Positions 39,944 through 48,158 of a DNA stretch of 64,000 bases are shown piece by piece. The stretch comes from Komarekiella delphini-convector SJRDD-AB1 (lineage in GTDB: Bacteria; Cyanobacteriota; Cyanobacteriia; Cyanobacteriales; Nostocaceae), in the NCBI RefSeq assembly GCF_014831675.1, contig NZ_VJXY01000009.1, positions 124,001 through 188,000 of the forward strand, read 5' to 3'. The translations under genes were made by a program, and so were the position numbers. Each line of letters opens with the position of its first letter. The stretch's first letter is position 1. The notes below the pieces were generated by a model, which did no database searches, had not been told where the DNA came from, and saw only the letters and a list, made by a program, of their open reading frames with translations.

Positions 39944-40351
39944 ATGAGTACTAAAATTTTCGTCAATCTGCCAGTCAAAAATCTCAATCAATCCATCGAG
40001 TTTTTTACTCAACTTGGCTTCGAGTTTAATCCTCAATTCACTGACGAAACTGCCACCTGCATGATTGTGTCCGAAGACATCTTCGTCATGCTCTTGACGC
40101 ATGAGAAGTTTAAAACGTTTACTCCCAAAGAAATTTGTGATGCCACAAAAAGCACAGAAGTGCTTGTATGTTTATCTTCTGATAGCCGAGAACAAGTCGA
40201 TAAAATGGTTCGCAAGGCGATCGCAGCTGGTGGAACAATCTACAATGAACCGCAAGACCACGGTTTCATGTATGGACATGGATTTGCTGACTTAGATGGG
40301 CATATTTGGGAAATTATCTATATGGAGCCAAGTGCAATTAGCCAAGGTTGA
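39944..40351 (+). CDS. VOC-family (glyoxalase/bleomycin-resistance-like) protein
   Basis: 135 residues. FVNLPVKNLNQSIEFFTQLG, followed by ATCMIVSEDIFVMLLTHEKF and MYGHGFADLDGHIWEIIYM, are the two halves of the VOC fold. This type often appears as a lactoylglutathione-lyase-like protein in ECF42 neighbourhoods. It is separated by 95 bp from the previous gene. A MITE-like element starts 6 bp after its stop. Confidence 0.87.
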   Translation: MSTKIFVNLPVKNLNQSIEFFTQLGFEFNPQFTDETATCMIVSEDIFVMLLTHEKFKTFTPKEICDATKSTEVLVCLSSDSREQVDKMVRKAIAAGGTIYNEPQDHGFMYGHGFADLDGHIWEIIYMEPSAISQG

Positions 40352-40356
40352 AAATG

Positions 40357-40488
40357 CTCCCGACATCAATACTTTTCGGTTCAAGGAGAAAGGGGAAAGG
40401 GTTAAATTCACTCTTTCCGCTTTTCCCCTTAACCTTTGCCCAGACCAGAGGCGAAGAATGCTTATCCGAAAAGTATTACTCCCGACAT
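40357..40488. mobile_element. MITE-like element with target-site duplication
   Basis: Perfect 12-bp inverted ends, AATACTTTTCGG (40368-40379) and CCGAAAAGTATT (40466-40477), bound a 110-bp non-coding element. A 10-bp direct repeat, CTCCCGACAT, stands just outside both ends (40357-40366 and 40479-40488), as expected of a transposition target duplication. The inside has an imperfect purine-rich hairpin (AGGGGAAAGGG with CCCCTTAACC). It has no coding capacity, so it would be mobilised in trans by an unidentified transposase. Confidence 0.72.
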
Positions 40489-40529
40489 GATGCGTTTACA
40501 AGGCGTTGAGCAGTGATTTATACTCCGGT

Positions 40530-41033
40530 ATGACAAATTTTGACTACTCGCTTTTGGCATTGAAGCTTTTGGCAGTACTCGGCTGTGGGTTAATGGCTGG
40601 AGTTTTCTTCGCCTTCTCAACTTTCGTGATGAACGCCCTTGCCCGACTCCAGCCGGCGCAGGGCATTGCTGCCATGCAATCCATCAATATCGCGGCGATC
40701 AATCCGCTATTTATGACGGTGCTATTTGGAACGGCTGCGGCTTGCATTCTTCTGGTTATCTTCTCACTATTAAGGTGGCATCAACCCGGTGCTGCCTACT
40801 TGCTCCTCGGCAGCCTGCTCTATATCGTTGGCACATTAGGCGTGACTATCGTGTTCAATGTGCCACTCAATGATGCGCTGGCGAAAGTCGAGCCGGATAG
40901 CACCATCGGTCAAAGTTTATGGTCTAGCTACCTTACCAACTGGACAATCTGGAATCACATTCGGACGGCAGCAGCACTTGTGGCTGCCGCATCGTTCACC
41001 ATCGCGCTCTGCTATCGAGCTGTGCAATCATAG
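40530..41033 (+). CDS. DUF1772 membrane protein (anthrone-oxygenase-like)
   Basis: 167 residues from ATG 40530 (MTNFDYSLLALKLLAV); an in-frame TTG 24 bp upstream is not favoured. Four membrane segments (about 8-30, 52-75, 82-105, 138-158) with the motif GVFFAFSTFVMNALARLQPA, a polar loop NVPLNDALAKVEP, and a final WNHIRTAAALVAAASF are typical of DUF1772, which includes anthrone oxygenases of secondary metabolism. No redox cofactor site is certain. It lies in the same run as the YCII, NTF2 and VOC genes but beyond the MITE-like element. Confidence 0.85.
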   Translation: MTNFDYSLLALKLLAVLGCGLMAGVFFAFSTFVMNALARLQPAQGIAAMQSINIAAINPLFMTVLFGTAAACILLVIFSLLRWHQPGAAYLLLGSLLYIVGTLGVTIVFNVPLNDALAKVEPDSTIGQSLWSSYLTNWTIWNHIRTAAALVAAASFTIALCYRAVQS

Positions 41034-41116
41034 TGTTGTTGGTAGAGCTAAAGCGATCGCTCATCTAGTCCGCAGCTATTAAAATGCTCATGACAACTAT
41101 GTTCAAGGGTTCATGG

Positions 41117-41509
41117 CTAAGTTCCTGGCTCAGTCATCCACTGGACAAGTTGGATGACAACACCATTCGGATCGGTAACTTGAAAGAACCGTTCACCCCA
41201 GGGTTCAGTTTCGATCGCAGTCGTAATCGTCACTCCTTCGGCTTGCAATCGTGTGTATTCGCGATCAATATCGTCTACCACAAAGGCAATGAGCAAACCA
41301 TCTGCTCGATGTCCGCGCATGTGGATCGGCTTAAAAGTTTCTAATCCAGTTTGGAGAAAAATCAAGTTGAACCCAGCGTCCTGTCGAGAGAGCGACACAA
41401 AGCCATTGGCTGACATGTCTTCGTTGAAGCCGAAATGTTGTTTGACGAATGTGGCAGATGCTATGACATCATCGACGTTGAGCGAAATCGCTGAAGCAGT
41501 AATCTGCAT
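41117..41509 (-). CDS. VOC-family protein, convergent with the ECF42 gene run
   Basis: 130 residues with two VOC half-repeats (SLNVDDVIASATFVKQHFGF; AFVVDDIDREYTRLQAEGVT, WGERFFQVTDPNGVVIQLVQW). It resembles bleomycin/fosfomycin-resistance-like dioxygenase-fold proteins. It is on the opposite strand to the preceding small genes and ends 84 bp after DUF1772. It has a clear TCTCC-type ribosome site on the - strand (AGGAGAATAT before the ATG). Substrate unknown. Confidence 0.86.
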   Translation of the reverse strand: MQITASAISLNVDDVIASATFVKQHFGFNEDMSANGFVSLSRQDAGFNLIFLQTGLETFKPIHMRGHRADGLLIAFVVDDIDREYTRLQAEGVTITTAIETEPWGERFFQVTDPNGVVIQLVQWMTEPGT

Positions 41510-41570
41510 ATATTCTCCTCAAAACACTAGCTTTATGACAAATCAGGTTTCTGATTATGGCGCATCAATC

Positions 41571-42629
41571 TTAATATCCGATTTTTTCCGAGCAATTTGA
41601 GTCTAAGCCGATACCTTGGCATTTTTTAGCTTCCAGTATTTGCCTAACTGCACCACCAGGCTGAGAAATCATCAAAGTTGTCCCCACCGCAGTCAGCATA
41701 ATAATAGTGGCTAGCCCCAGCATAGTAGTTCTTTGTCTACGTTTTATTGCAGCGACTAAATTATCTACGCCAGTACCAGCACCCATTACCTGAATTGGCT
41801 TTAGTGCTTCCAAAGCAACAGATGCATTAGCATAGCGACGTTTTTGGTTAGGTTCTACCATTTTTATCAACCACGACTCAAAACGCGGATTGATTTGAGG
41901 AACTAATTTCTGGAAACTAAAGCGATAGTTATCATCAATTAATTTACCAATATCAACAGAACGGGTATTAGTAAGTAAACAAATCAGCGTTGCTCCTAAA
42001 CTATATAAGTCTGACGCCTCAGTGAGGGCGTGACCAAACTGTTCTTCCGGTGGCATGAAACCTGGGGTTCCTGCTACGAAGCTACTAAGAGCTATTTTTG
42101 CACCCTGTATCCTAGCCAATCCAAAATCAACCAGGTAAGCATTCAGTTGCTCATCAACTAAAATATTCTCTGGTTTGATATCTCGATGGATAATTGGGTT
42201 AACTTGCTTTTGCAGGTAAACCAAAATTTCTAAGATTGAAAGAGCAATTTGCTTGATTTCTTCAGGATGAAAGCTACGCCTTAATCCTAAAGATGGAGCC
42301 TTTTTATACTCCTGCACCATATAAAAAATCCCTGATGTTTCAAAGGAATCTATATAGCGAGGAATGCGGGAATGATTTAATTTTTTAAGGATTTCAATTT
42401 CCCGCTCGTAAGCTTTTACTCCTGACCAGTCAGTAACCGCACTACTAAACCGGAACTCTTTAATTACCACCTGTTGATTACAGTTGAGGGCATTAGCCAA
42501 GTAAGTAATGCGTCCTCCTTCACGATTACGTCCTAGTTCACGAATCACTTGATAGCCTAGCTGGGAAAAATTTGGATGGTGACTTGAGGGAATTATCCCT
42601 TTATATTCATTACGCAGATCAAGCTCCAT
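41571..42629 (-). CDS. Serine/threonine protein kinase (membrane-anchored)
   Basis: 352 residues from ATG 42629 (MELDLRNEYKG); a GTG 12 bp upstream is possible. Hanks-type kinase: a glycine-loop-like segment LGRNREGGRITYLA, invariant Lys (VVIKEF, about 57), HRDIKPEN (about 148), VDFGLAR (about 168), PGFMPPEE and SDLYSLGATLICLLT. A C-terminal membrane segment (about 306-326, LATIIMLTAVGTTLMI) is followed by a short tail with two Cys. It probably acts at the membrane; substrates are not indicated by neighbours. Confidence 0.93.
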   Translation of the reverse strand: MELDLRNEYKGIIPSSHHPNFSQLGYQVIRELGRNREGGRITYLANALNCNQQVVIKEFRFSSAVTDWSGVKAYEREIEILKKLNHSRIPRYIDSFETSGIFYMVQEYKKAPSLGLRRSFHPEEIKQIALSILEILVYLQKQVNPIIHRDIKPENILVDEQLNAYLVDFGLARIQGAKIALSSFVAGTPGFMPPEEQFGHALTEASDLYSLGATLICLLTNTRSVDIGKLIDDNYRFSFQKLVPQINPRFESWLIKMVEPNQKRRYANASVALEALKPIQVMGAGTGVDNLVAAIKRRQRTTMLGLATIIMLTAVGTTLMISQPGGAVRQILEAKKCQGIGLDSNCSEKIGY

Positions 42630-42753
42630 TACGTACACCACATGAGTTTGATTTTGTCAAGGTGCAATTAAAAATAAGAGGCACTCACCCAAATTGTTAG
42701 CTGTACTTTTACACTGCCCGCACCAAAGCGTATGGCTCAAGTTTCTTCTTAGT

Positions 42754-42870
42754 GTCTTGCATTTTAATACGGTTCGGATCAGCACTCTTCCATCTCTGTT
42801 ATGGTCTGAGAAAATGGTAAAGGGTAGAATTCAAACTTTTCTACTTTAACCAAACCGTATTGTCTTGTAT
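42754..42870. repeat. MITE-like inverted repeat, degenerate
   Basis: AATACGGTT (42766-42774) and AACCGTATT (42853-42861) form perfect 9-bp inverted ends of a 96-bp unit with an inner imperfect hairpin. The flanks carry GTCTTGCAT (42754-42762) and GTCTTGTAT (42862-42870), eight of nine bases alike. On the left, three T residues separate the flank from the inverted end, so a target duplication is only tentative. It sits in the gene-free 42630-42994. Confidence 0.5.
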
Positions 42871-42994
42871 CTAGTAGTCTGCCAAAGAAACTTTGGTGAG
42901 TAGGTAAAGGAAAAAGGTTTATTTCTCCTATCTCTTTAACTTTTTCCTAATCTACACGTCTCAATGTTTGTGTAGTGAACCACTAGGCGAGAAT

Positions 42995-43891
42995 TTATGG
43001 ACTTTGTGCTAGCCAAGCAACAATCTGGGCATTTACAACATCTGGAACTTCATCGTGGGGACAATGACCGGCGTTGGGAATGGGAACAATTTTGATTTCT
43101 TTGCCATTCTTACGCGCCTCCTCGTAAATCTTTGCCCCGGTAATCGGTGTCCAAGGATCATCAGCACCCCAAATTACTAATAAGGGACGTTCGACTTTGG
43201 GCAATAGTTCCACTGGAGTTGGGCCTGGAGGTGCTGTGAGAATGGAGGCGAAAACTTGTTGCGCTCCCGGATCGCAAGCGGGAGTATAAAGTAAATCAAC
43301 TAATTCATCAGTAACGGCTGTGCGATCGCGGTAAACTTGGTAGAGAGTACGGCGAATTTGGTCTTTTTGACGAATGCGATTAAAGACAAATTTGCCTGTA
43401 AGAGGCGATCGCACAAACCTGTTAAAAGCTCCCATCACAATACGTAGTGGTGGATTCAATTCGTGGGGGCGATGACTCAACCCACCCGCAACGTTAATTA
43501 AAACACCACCAGCAGCAATTTCTGGATGTTCTACCAGCACTATCAAGCTTAAAAGTGCGCCGATGGAGTTACCAATAAATACAGCCGGTTCTTGAATGTG
43601 TTCTGTCCAAAAATCTTTCAGCAGTTCAACCCAAACTTCCACGCTGTAATTAATTGGCGCTTTATCAGAACCACCAAAACCCAAAAGGTCTATGGCAAAA
43701 ACCCGGTAGCCAGCATTTGCTAAAGCAGGAATATTTTTGCGCCAGTGTCCAATGGAAGCACCAAAGCCGTGAACCAGTACTAGAGGGCGTCCTGTACCCA
43801 TAACGGTATACTGAATTTTGTGCCCCTGCCAAGTCCAAAAGAATTTTTCAAAGGCATCTTGTGTTGCTGTCTGCTGAGTAGTTACAGTCAT
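42995..43891 (-). CDS. Alpha/beta hydrolase, chloroperoxidase/esterase-like
   Basis: 298 residues. HGFGASIGHWRKN (oxyanion region), nucleophile elbow GNSIGALLS with Ser, cap-domain helices (about 170-225), acid residue in VIWGADDPWTP, and final His in NAGHCPHDEVPDVV form a complete catalytic set. It is related to the cyanobacterial and plastid hydrolases near chlorophyll-dephytylase and pheophytinase-like enzymes, but I cannot assign a substrate. It diverges from the Uma2 gene at 44004. Confidence 0.87.
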   Translation of the reverse strand: MTVTTQQTATQDAFEKFFWTWQGHKIQYTVMGTGRPLVLVHGFGASIGHWRKNIPALANAGYRVFAIDLLGFGGSDKAPINYSVEVWVELLKDFWTEHIQEPAVFIGNSIGALLSLIVLVEHPEIAAGGVLINVAGGLSHRPHELNPPLRIVMGAFNRFVRSPLTGKFVFNRIRQKDQIRRTLYQVYRDRTAVTDELVDLLYTPACDPGAQQVFASILTAPPGPTPVELLPKVERPLLVIWGADDPWTPITGAKIYEEARKNGKEIKIVPIPNAGHCPHDEVPDVVNAQIVAWLAQSP

Positions 43892-44003
43892 TATTAAGAT
43901 TAATAAAGTGTTTCTTAAATATAGTAATGTTCTCTGACCTCAAAGAACTCTGATTAAAATGGTATTTTTGAACCAGTCCCAGTTGAGTTTAGGTCTTTGC
44001 GCT

Positions 44004-44738
44004 ATGACTCTTTCTGCCAACCAACTCAAAACCGAGGTTATCTACCCCGACTCTGATGGTACACCGATGGCGGAAAGTGATCCAGCACGCGATTATCTAA
44101 TTTACGGTGTAGAATCCCTAGACATTTATTTTCAAGACCGAGATGACATCTACGTATCAGGGAACCTGTTCCTTTACTACAAAAACGGCATTCCTAGTGC
44201 TGTGGTAGCTCCTGATGTTTTTGTGGTGTTTGGAGTAGAAAAAAAGAAGCGCCTCAGCTACAAGGTTTGGCAAGAAGAGGATAAAGTCCCTAGTTTTGTT
44301 TTAGAAGTTACTTCTTTAACCACCCAAGAGAACGACGAAGAGGATAAACCAAAGAAATACGCACTCCTAGGTGTGCAAGAGTATTTTCAGTATGACCCAA
44401 CTGGAGATTACCTGAGTCCACAACTGAAGGGTTCGAGTTTAGTTGAAGGCAAATATCAACCTATTGCAGCAAAACTTTTACCTGATGGAGTTACGTCAAT
44501 TCATAGTGAAGTATTAGGTTTAGACCTCAGACTGTTTGACGGAGAATTGCGGTTTTTTGAACCCCAAACTGGGAAAAAACTCTTAAGTCACAAAGAAACG
44601 GAACAAGCAAGACAAGCCGCAGAGCAAGCCCGACGGGATGCAATACCTCGATTATTAGAGTTAGGCTTGAGTGTGGAACAGGTTGCAAGTTCTCTTAGCT
44701 TACCTGTGGATGAGGTGAGACGCTTTATTCAAGAGTGA
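44004..44738 (+). CDS. Uma2 family (DUF820) putative endonuclease-fold protein
   Basis: 244 residues from ATG 44004 (MTLSANQLKTEVIYPDSDG); a more distal ATG at 43959 adds 15 residues without homology. The Uma2 domain has PDVFVVFGVEKKKRLSYKVW, VPSFVLEVTSLTTQ (catalytic E region) and KYALLGVQEYFQYDP. Its C-terminal helix-turn-helix-like tail (QARRDAIPRLLELGLSVEQV, then ASSLSLPVDEVRRFIQE) is the same type as in the protein at 35857. Nuclease activity is inferred from the PD-(D/E)XK fold only. Confidence 0.84.
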   Translation: MTLSANQLKTEVIYPDSDGTPMAESDPARDYLIYGVESLDIYFQDRDDIYVSGNLFLYYKNGIPSAVVAPDVFVVFGVEKKKRLSYKVWQEEDKVPSFVLEVTSLTTQENDEEDKPKKYALLGVQEYFQYDPTGDYLSPQLKGSSLVEGKYQPIAAKLLPDGVTSIHSEVLGLDLRLFDGELRFFEPQTGKKLLSHKETEQARQAAEQARRDAIPRLLELGLSVEQVASSLSLPVDEVRRFIQE

Positions 44739-44880
44739 TAGCAAATATCTTTGTAAGCAAAATTTATTAAAGGATTAAAAACGGGCGATGTCTACGATGG
44801 TTACTGAGCCAAGTCGTACTCCTACGCATTTTTGGGGCATTGTCTAAATATTCAAACTCAAAAATTAGTATAAACTTTTA

Positions 44881-46476
44881 TTAGAAACTCAGTACCATCC
44901 TCATTGTACCAACAAAAATATCACCATTCGCATCGTTATGATTAGAATTTGCAATAAAAATTGCACCTGGTATTAGCTTAATATTGTTATTTAAGGGATA
45001 CTCATAAAAAGCTTCAAAATGTAATCCCGTTCCTGTGTCTTCTCGTGCTGCGATCGCATTATGAATGACTTTTGGTGGCATGCCAAAACCTAAGCCGCCA
45101 ATAGCACTTTTCTTAAATAAATCAGGAAAAGCAAAATTCACAGCGTAGTTGATAATATCAGCATTACCCTGCACACCGTCCACTCGTTCAGCATTAGTAT
45201 ATCCAAACCACCCGCTCACAGCCAGCTGAGGAAATATCTTCCACAAACCGCTAATAGCATAAGAATTAGAAACGAGCGGCACACCTAAGCCAAAAGGGAG
45301 ATTGGAGAAAGTACTACCTGTTCGATGCGCTAAATCACCGTTATCAGAATAGTTGCGTACATACAACAATCCCAGTTCAGCGTTTGAAAATGGTTTATAG
45401 GAAAGCTGTACCAATCCACTATAAGTACCGTTAAATAAACCAGCAGCACCAGTAGCAATGTTGGCATTTTGTGCTAGATAACCTAAATCTAATCTGAGAG
45501 ATTCATTAGGTTTATAAACAGCTGCCAAACCACTACCTGTAGTATTCCCAATGCGGTATATGGGATTACGTTCTAAAAAGCGTGAAGGAGAACCTTTTGC
45601 ACCTCCAAAACTAGCAAAATATGGATTAATTACTGTGGCGTAATAATGATGCGAGGCAGCGTTAGCGTAAAGATAAACTTGAAAGTTTTCGCCTGCGGGA
45701 AACCGATATTCGAGTAAGTTGAGAGCAAGATTATTATCTGTATTTCCAACTTCAAATGATTGTCGCGTCATATTTGTACCAGTAACACCATTGAAATTTG
45801 GTACTCTATTTGAAGCTTGTAAACGTACTATTAGTCTATCTCTGCCTGTAAAGCTAGTAAGTAAATTAATTCGAGCACGGTAGTTAAATGCTAAATTAGA
45901 ATCAATTGTGGTATTTGGGTTGTTATCAGCACTATCCCCTATTGCATCACTAGCAGCAAGAACCACAGAAACATTTAATTGAGTTGTAGTTGAAAATTGA
46001 TTCGCTGTTATTTCTGCACTTTGCGCTTCTAAATTATCTAACCGATTTTGTAGAGTAATTAATTCAACAGCAAATTCGTCTTTTAAACGTCGGATAGTAG
46101 AAAGTTCAATAGAAGTAAGTAGAGTAGCTTGATTTTCTATTAGTTGATTAACTTCGTCTAAACAAGCGTTCAGTGCAGTAGCAAACTCGTAACGCGTGAA
46201 CCGATAGTGAGTTGCATAGGCATTTTTAGGATATCCAGCAGTACAACCATACCGTTGAACCAAGGATTGCAACTCTTGAAATGCCCAATCGGTAGATTGT
46301 ACATCTGAAAGTTCAGAAACAGAGGTAGTTGGAATTTCTGTTTGCTCCTCAAGCTCTAGTTGCGTAAATGTTCTATCTTGTTGAGCCTCTGACGCCAACA
46401 CAGAATTTGCAAAAACTACGATAAAACTAAAAATCGCCGTGTAAGTATACAGCAAATTTGCCGAAAATATAGACAT
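44881..46476 (-). CDS. SLH-domain porin (OprB-type, iron-uptake-porin-like)
   Basis: 531 residues. A signal peptide (about 1-30, ending ANSVLASEA) is followed by one SLH domain (about 60-115; WAFQELQSLVQRYGCTAGYP, RYEFATALNACLDEV), a helical coiled-coil spacer (about 118-155) and a C-terminal OprB beta-barrel (about 170-531) ending with an aromatic Phe, MRMVLSF. This is the main outer-membrane channel type of cyanobacteria, anchored to peptidoglycan through SLH. Ion or nutrient specificity is not visible. Monocistronic; it diverges from the sugar dehydrogenase gene. Confidence 0.92.
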   Translation of the reverse strand: MSIFSANLLYTYTAIFSFIVVFANSVLASEAQQDRTFTQLELEEQTEIPTTSVSELSDVQSTDWAFQELQSLVQRYGCTAGYPKNAYATHYRFTRYEFATALNACLDEVNQLIENQATLLTSIELSTIRRLKDEFAVELITLQNRLDNLEAQSAEITANQFSTTTQLNVSVVLAASDAIGDSADNNPNTTIDSNLAFNYRARINLLTSFTGRDRLIVRLQASNRVPNFNGVTGTNMTRQSFEVGNTDNNLALNLLEYRFPAGENFQVYLYANAASHHYYATVINPYFASFGGAKGSPSRFLERNPIYRIGNTTGSGLAAVYKPNESLRLDLGYLAQNANIATGAAGLFNGTYSGLVQLSYKPFSNAELGLLYVRNYSDNGDLAHRTGSTFSNLPFGLGVPLVSNSYAISGLWKIFPQLAVSGWFGYTNAERVDGVQGNADIINYAVNFAFPDLFKKSAIGGLGFGMPPKVIHNAIAAREDTGTGLHFEAFYEYPLNNNIKLIPGAIFIANSNHNDANGDIFVGTMRMVLSF

Positions 46477-46763
46477 TTATTGTTTTACTTATAACAACAT
46501 TTTTCCCAACTTAGTTTAAATCAGAAGTCTATCTATAGTAGTACTCACTTTGGTAAAAAAGTACGTTTTTTCACTTTTTAGTAGATAGATATATTCCATT
46601 AGTAGGATGTGAATACTAGTTAAATGTATTAATTTATATTGCGGTATACTGGCAAAACAAACTGTAAAACTAACACAAAGAGTATTGTCTCTAAGCATTT
46701 ACATTTCTCAGGTATTGTAATTCTGCCCAGTCTTCTCATATCAAGAATTAAAGGAAAGATGCC

Positions 46764-47966
46764 GTGAAAGCAAGAAGCTTATTCATTGGTTGTGCTTTGT
46801 TAGTGAGTATGACCTTTCCTAGTAGCGCCCAAAAACCGCAGCAACAAAGAATAGAACGCGTTGAAGGCTATCTTGCGACGCCTGAGCAATTGGAATTTAA
46901 AGAATCACTCTTACAACAACTTAAAATGCCTGCGGGATTTCGCATTAGCGTGTTTGCTAAAGACTTGGGCAACCCTCGAAAGTTGGCAGTTGGTGGTGAT
47001 GGTACTGTCTACGTTACTCGCCGCGAACAAGGTGATATATTGGCACTGCGCGATCGCAATAATGATGGACGTGTTGATAACATACAGACCGTTGCATCAG
47101 GTCATAAGTATGTCAACGGCATTACAATTCGTCAAAATCGTCTTTATTTTGTCACAGACAGACAACTATACGCCGCAGACATAGGAAAAGACGGTAATCT
47201 AGGCAAACCACAGGTTTTGATTGATAACTTACCTGATGCAGGACAACACCCAAATCGGACGATCGCCTTTGGCCCTGATGGGATGCTTTATATCAGTGTG
47301 GGTAGTACTTGCAATGCCTGTGACGAGACAAATGACGAAAGCGCCACCCTACTACGGGCACAACCTGACGGTAGTAAGCGGACGATTTATGCTCAGGGTT
47401 TACGCAATACTATAGGTTTTGCTTGGCATCCCCAAACTAAGGAATTGTGGGGTTTAGATCATGGTTCGGACTGGCGCGGTAATGATCAACCACCAGAAGA
47501 ATTGAATCGAATTGTACAGGGTGCAGATTACGGTTGGCCATTTTGTTGGGGCGATCGCCGTCCAGATGTATATTTATCATCAGACCCACAAGGTAAAACT
47601 AAGGAAGAATACTGCGCTAAAACCCAACCACCAGCGCTAACTTATACAGCACACAGTGCGCCATTGGATTTTGTTTTTTATACTGCATCTCAATTTCCTC
47701 AACAATACCGTAACGACGCTTTTGTAACTATGCGCGGCTCGTGGAATCGCAAACCTCCCGCAGGTTATAAGATAGTGCGGATACGTTATCAAAATGGCAA
47801 ACCAGCGGCATTTGAGGATTTCATCACAGGATTTTTGAACCCTCAAGCAACGGCACAGTTTGGCCGACCTGTAGGTCTTGCGGTAGTACCCGACGGTTCG
47901 CTATTGTTCACGGATGATACTAACGGTGTCATTTACAGAGTGTCGTACGCTGCTCCTAATAAATAA
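46764..47966 (+). CDS. PQQ-type sugar dehydrogenase (sorbosone-dehydrogenase-like)
   Basis: 400 residues from GTG 46764, with AAAGGA at 8-base spacing. A signal peptide (about 1-22, CALLVSMTFPSSAQ) indicates export. The rest is a six-bladed beta-propeller of the soluble glucose/sorbosone dehydrogenase family: MPAGFRISVFAKDLGNPRKL, NRTIAFGPDGMLYISVGSTC, YAQGLRNTIGFAWHPQTKEL, and GLDHGSDWRG with DYGWPFCWGDRRP. Cofactor use and substrate are unproven. It diverges from the porin gene and is probably monocistronic. Confidence 0.9.
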   Translation: MKARSLFIGCALLVSMTFPSSAQKPQQQRIERVEGYLATPEQLEFKESLLQQLKMPAGFRISVFAKDLGNPRKLAVGGDGTVYVTRREQGDILALRDRNNDGRVDNIQTVASGHKYVNGITIRQNRLYFVTDRQLYAADIGKDGNLGKPQVLIDNLPDAGQHPNRTIAFGPDGMLYISVGSTCNACDETNDESATLLRAQPDGSKRTIYAQGLRNTIGFAWHPQTKELWGLDHGSDWRGNDQPPEELNRIVQGADYGWPFCWGDRRPDVYLSSDPQGKTKEEYCAKTQPPALTYTAHSAPLDFVFYTASQFPQQYRNDAFVTMRGSWNRKPPAGYKIVRIRYQNGKPAAFEDFITGFLNPQATAQFGRPVGLAVVPDGSLLFTDDTNGVIYRVSYAAPNK

Positions 47967-48009
47967 CATCTGATACCGATTCAATTAATGATTGCAACAA
48001 ACCCTTTGG

Positions 48010-48036
48010 TAGAGACGTTGCATTGCAACGTCTCTA
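48010..48036. repeat. 27-bp perfect palindromic repeat, copy 2
   Basis: Identical to 36986-37012 (TAGAGACGTTGCA, T, TGCAACGTCTCTA) and in the same orientation, with a common CCTTTGG in front. One extra G-C pair extends the stem here. It lies in the short space between the sugar dehydrogenase and MBL-fold genes. Confidence 0.85.
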
Positions 48037-48158
48037 CAGCATTGCTCCTCTGCGTGTTAGCAAGGCGGGGCGTAGCCCGATAAATCATCCCGCAAATATG
48101 CAACACCAGAAAGCTGACACGGTTGATAATGAAGATAGGCGTTATCTTCACAAAAGTT

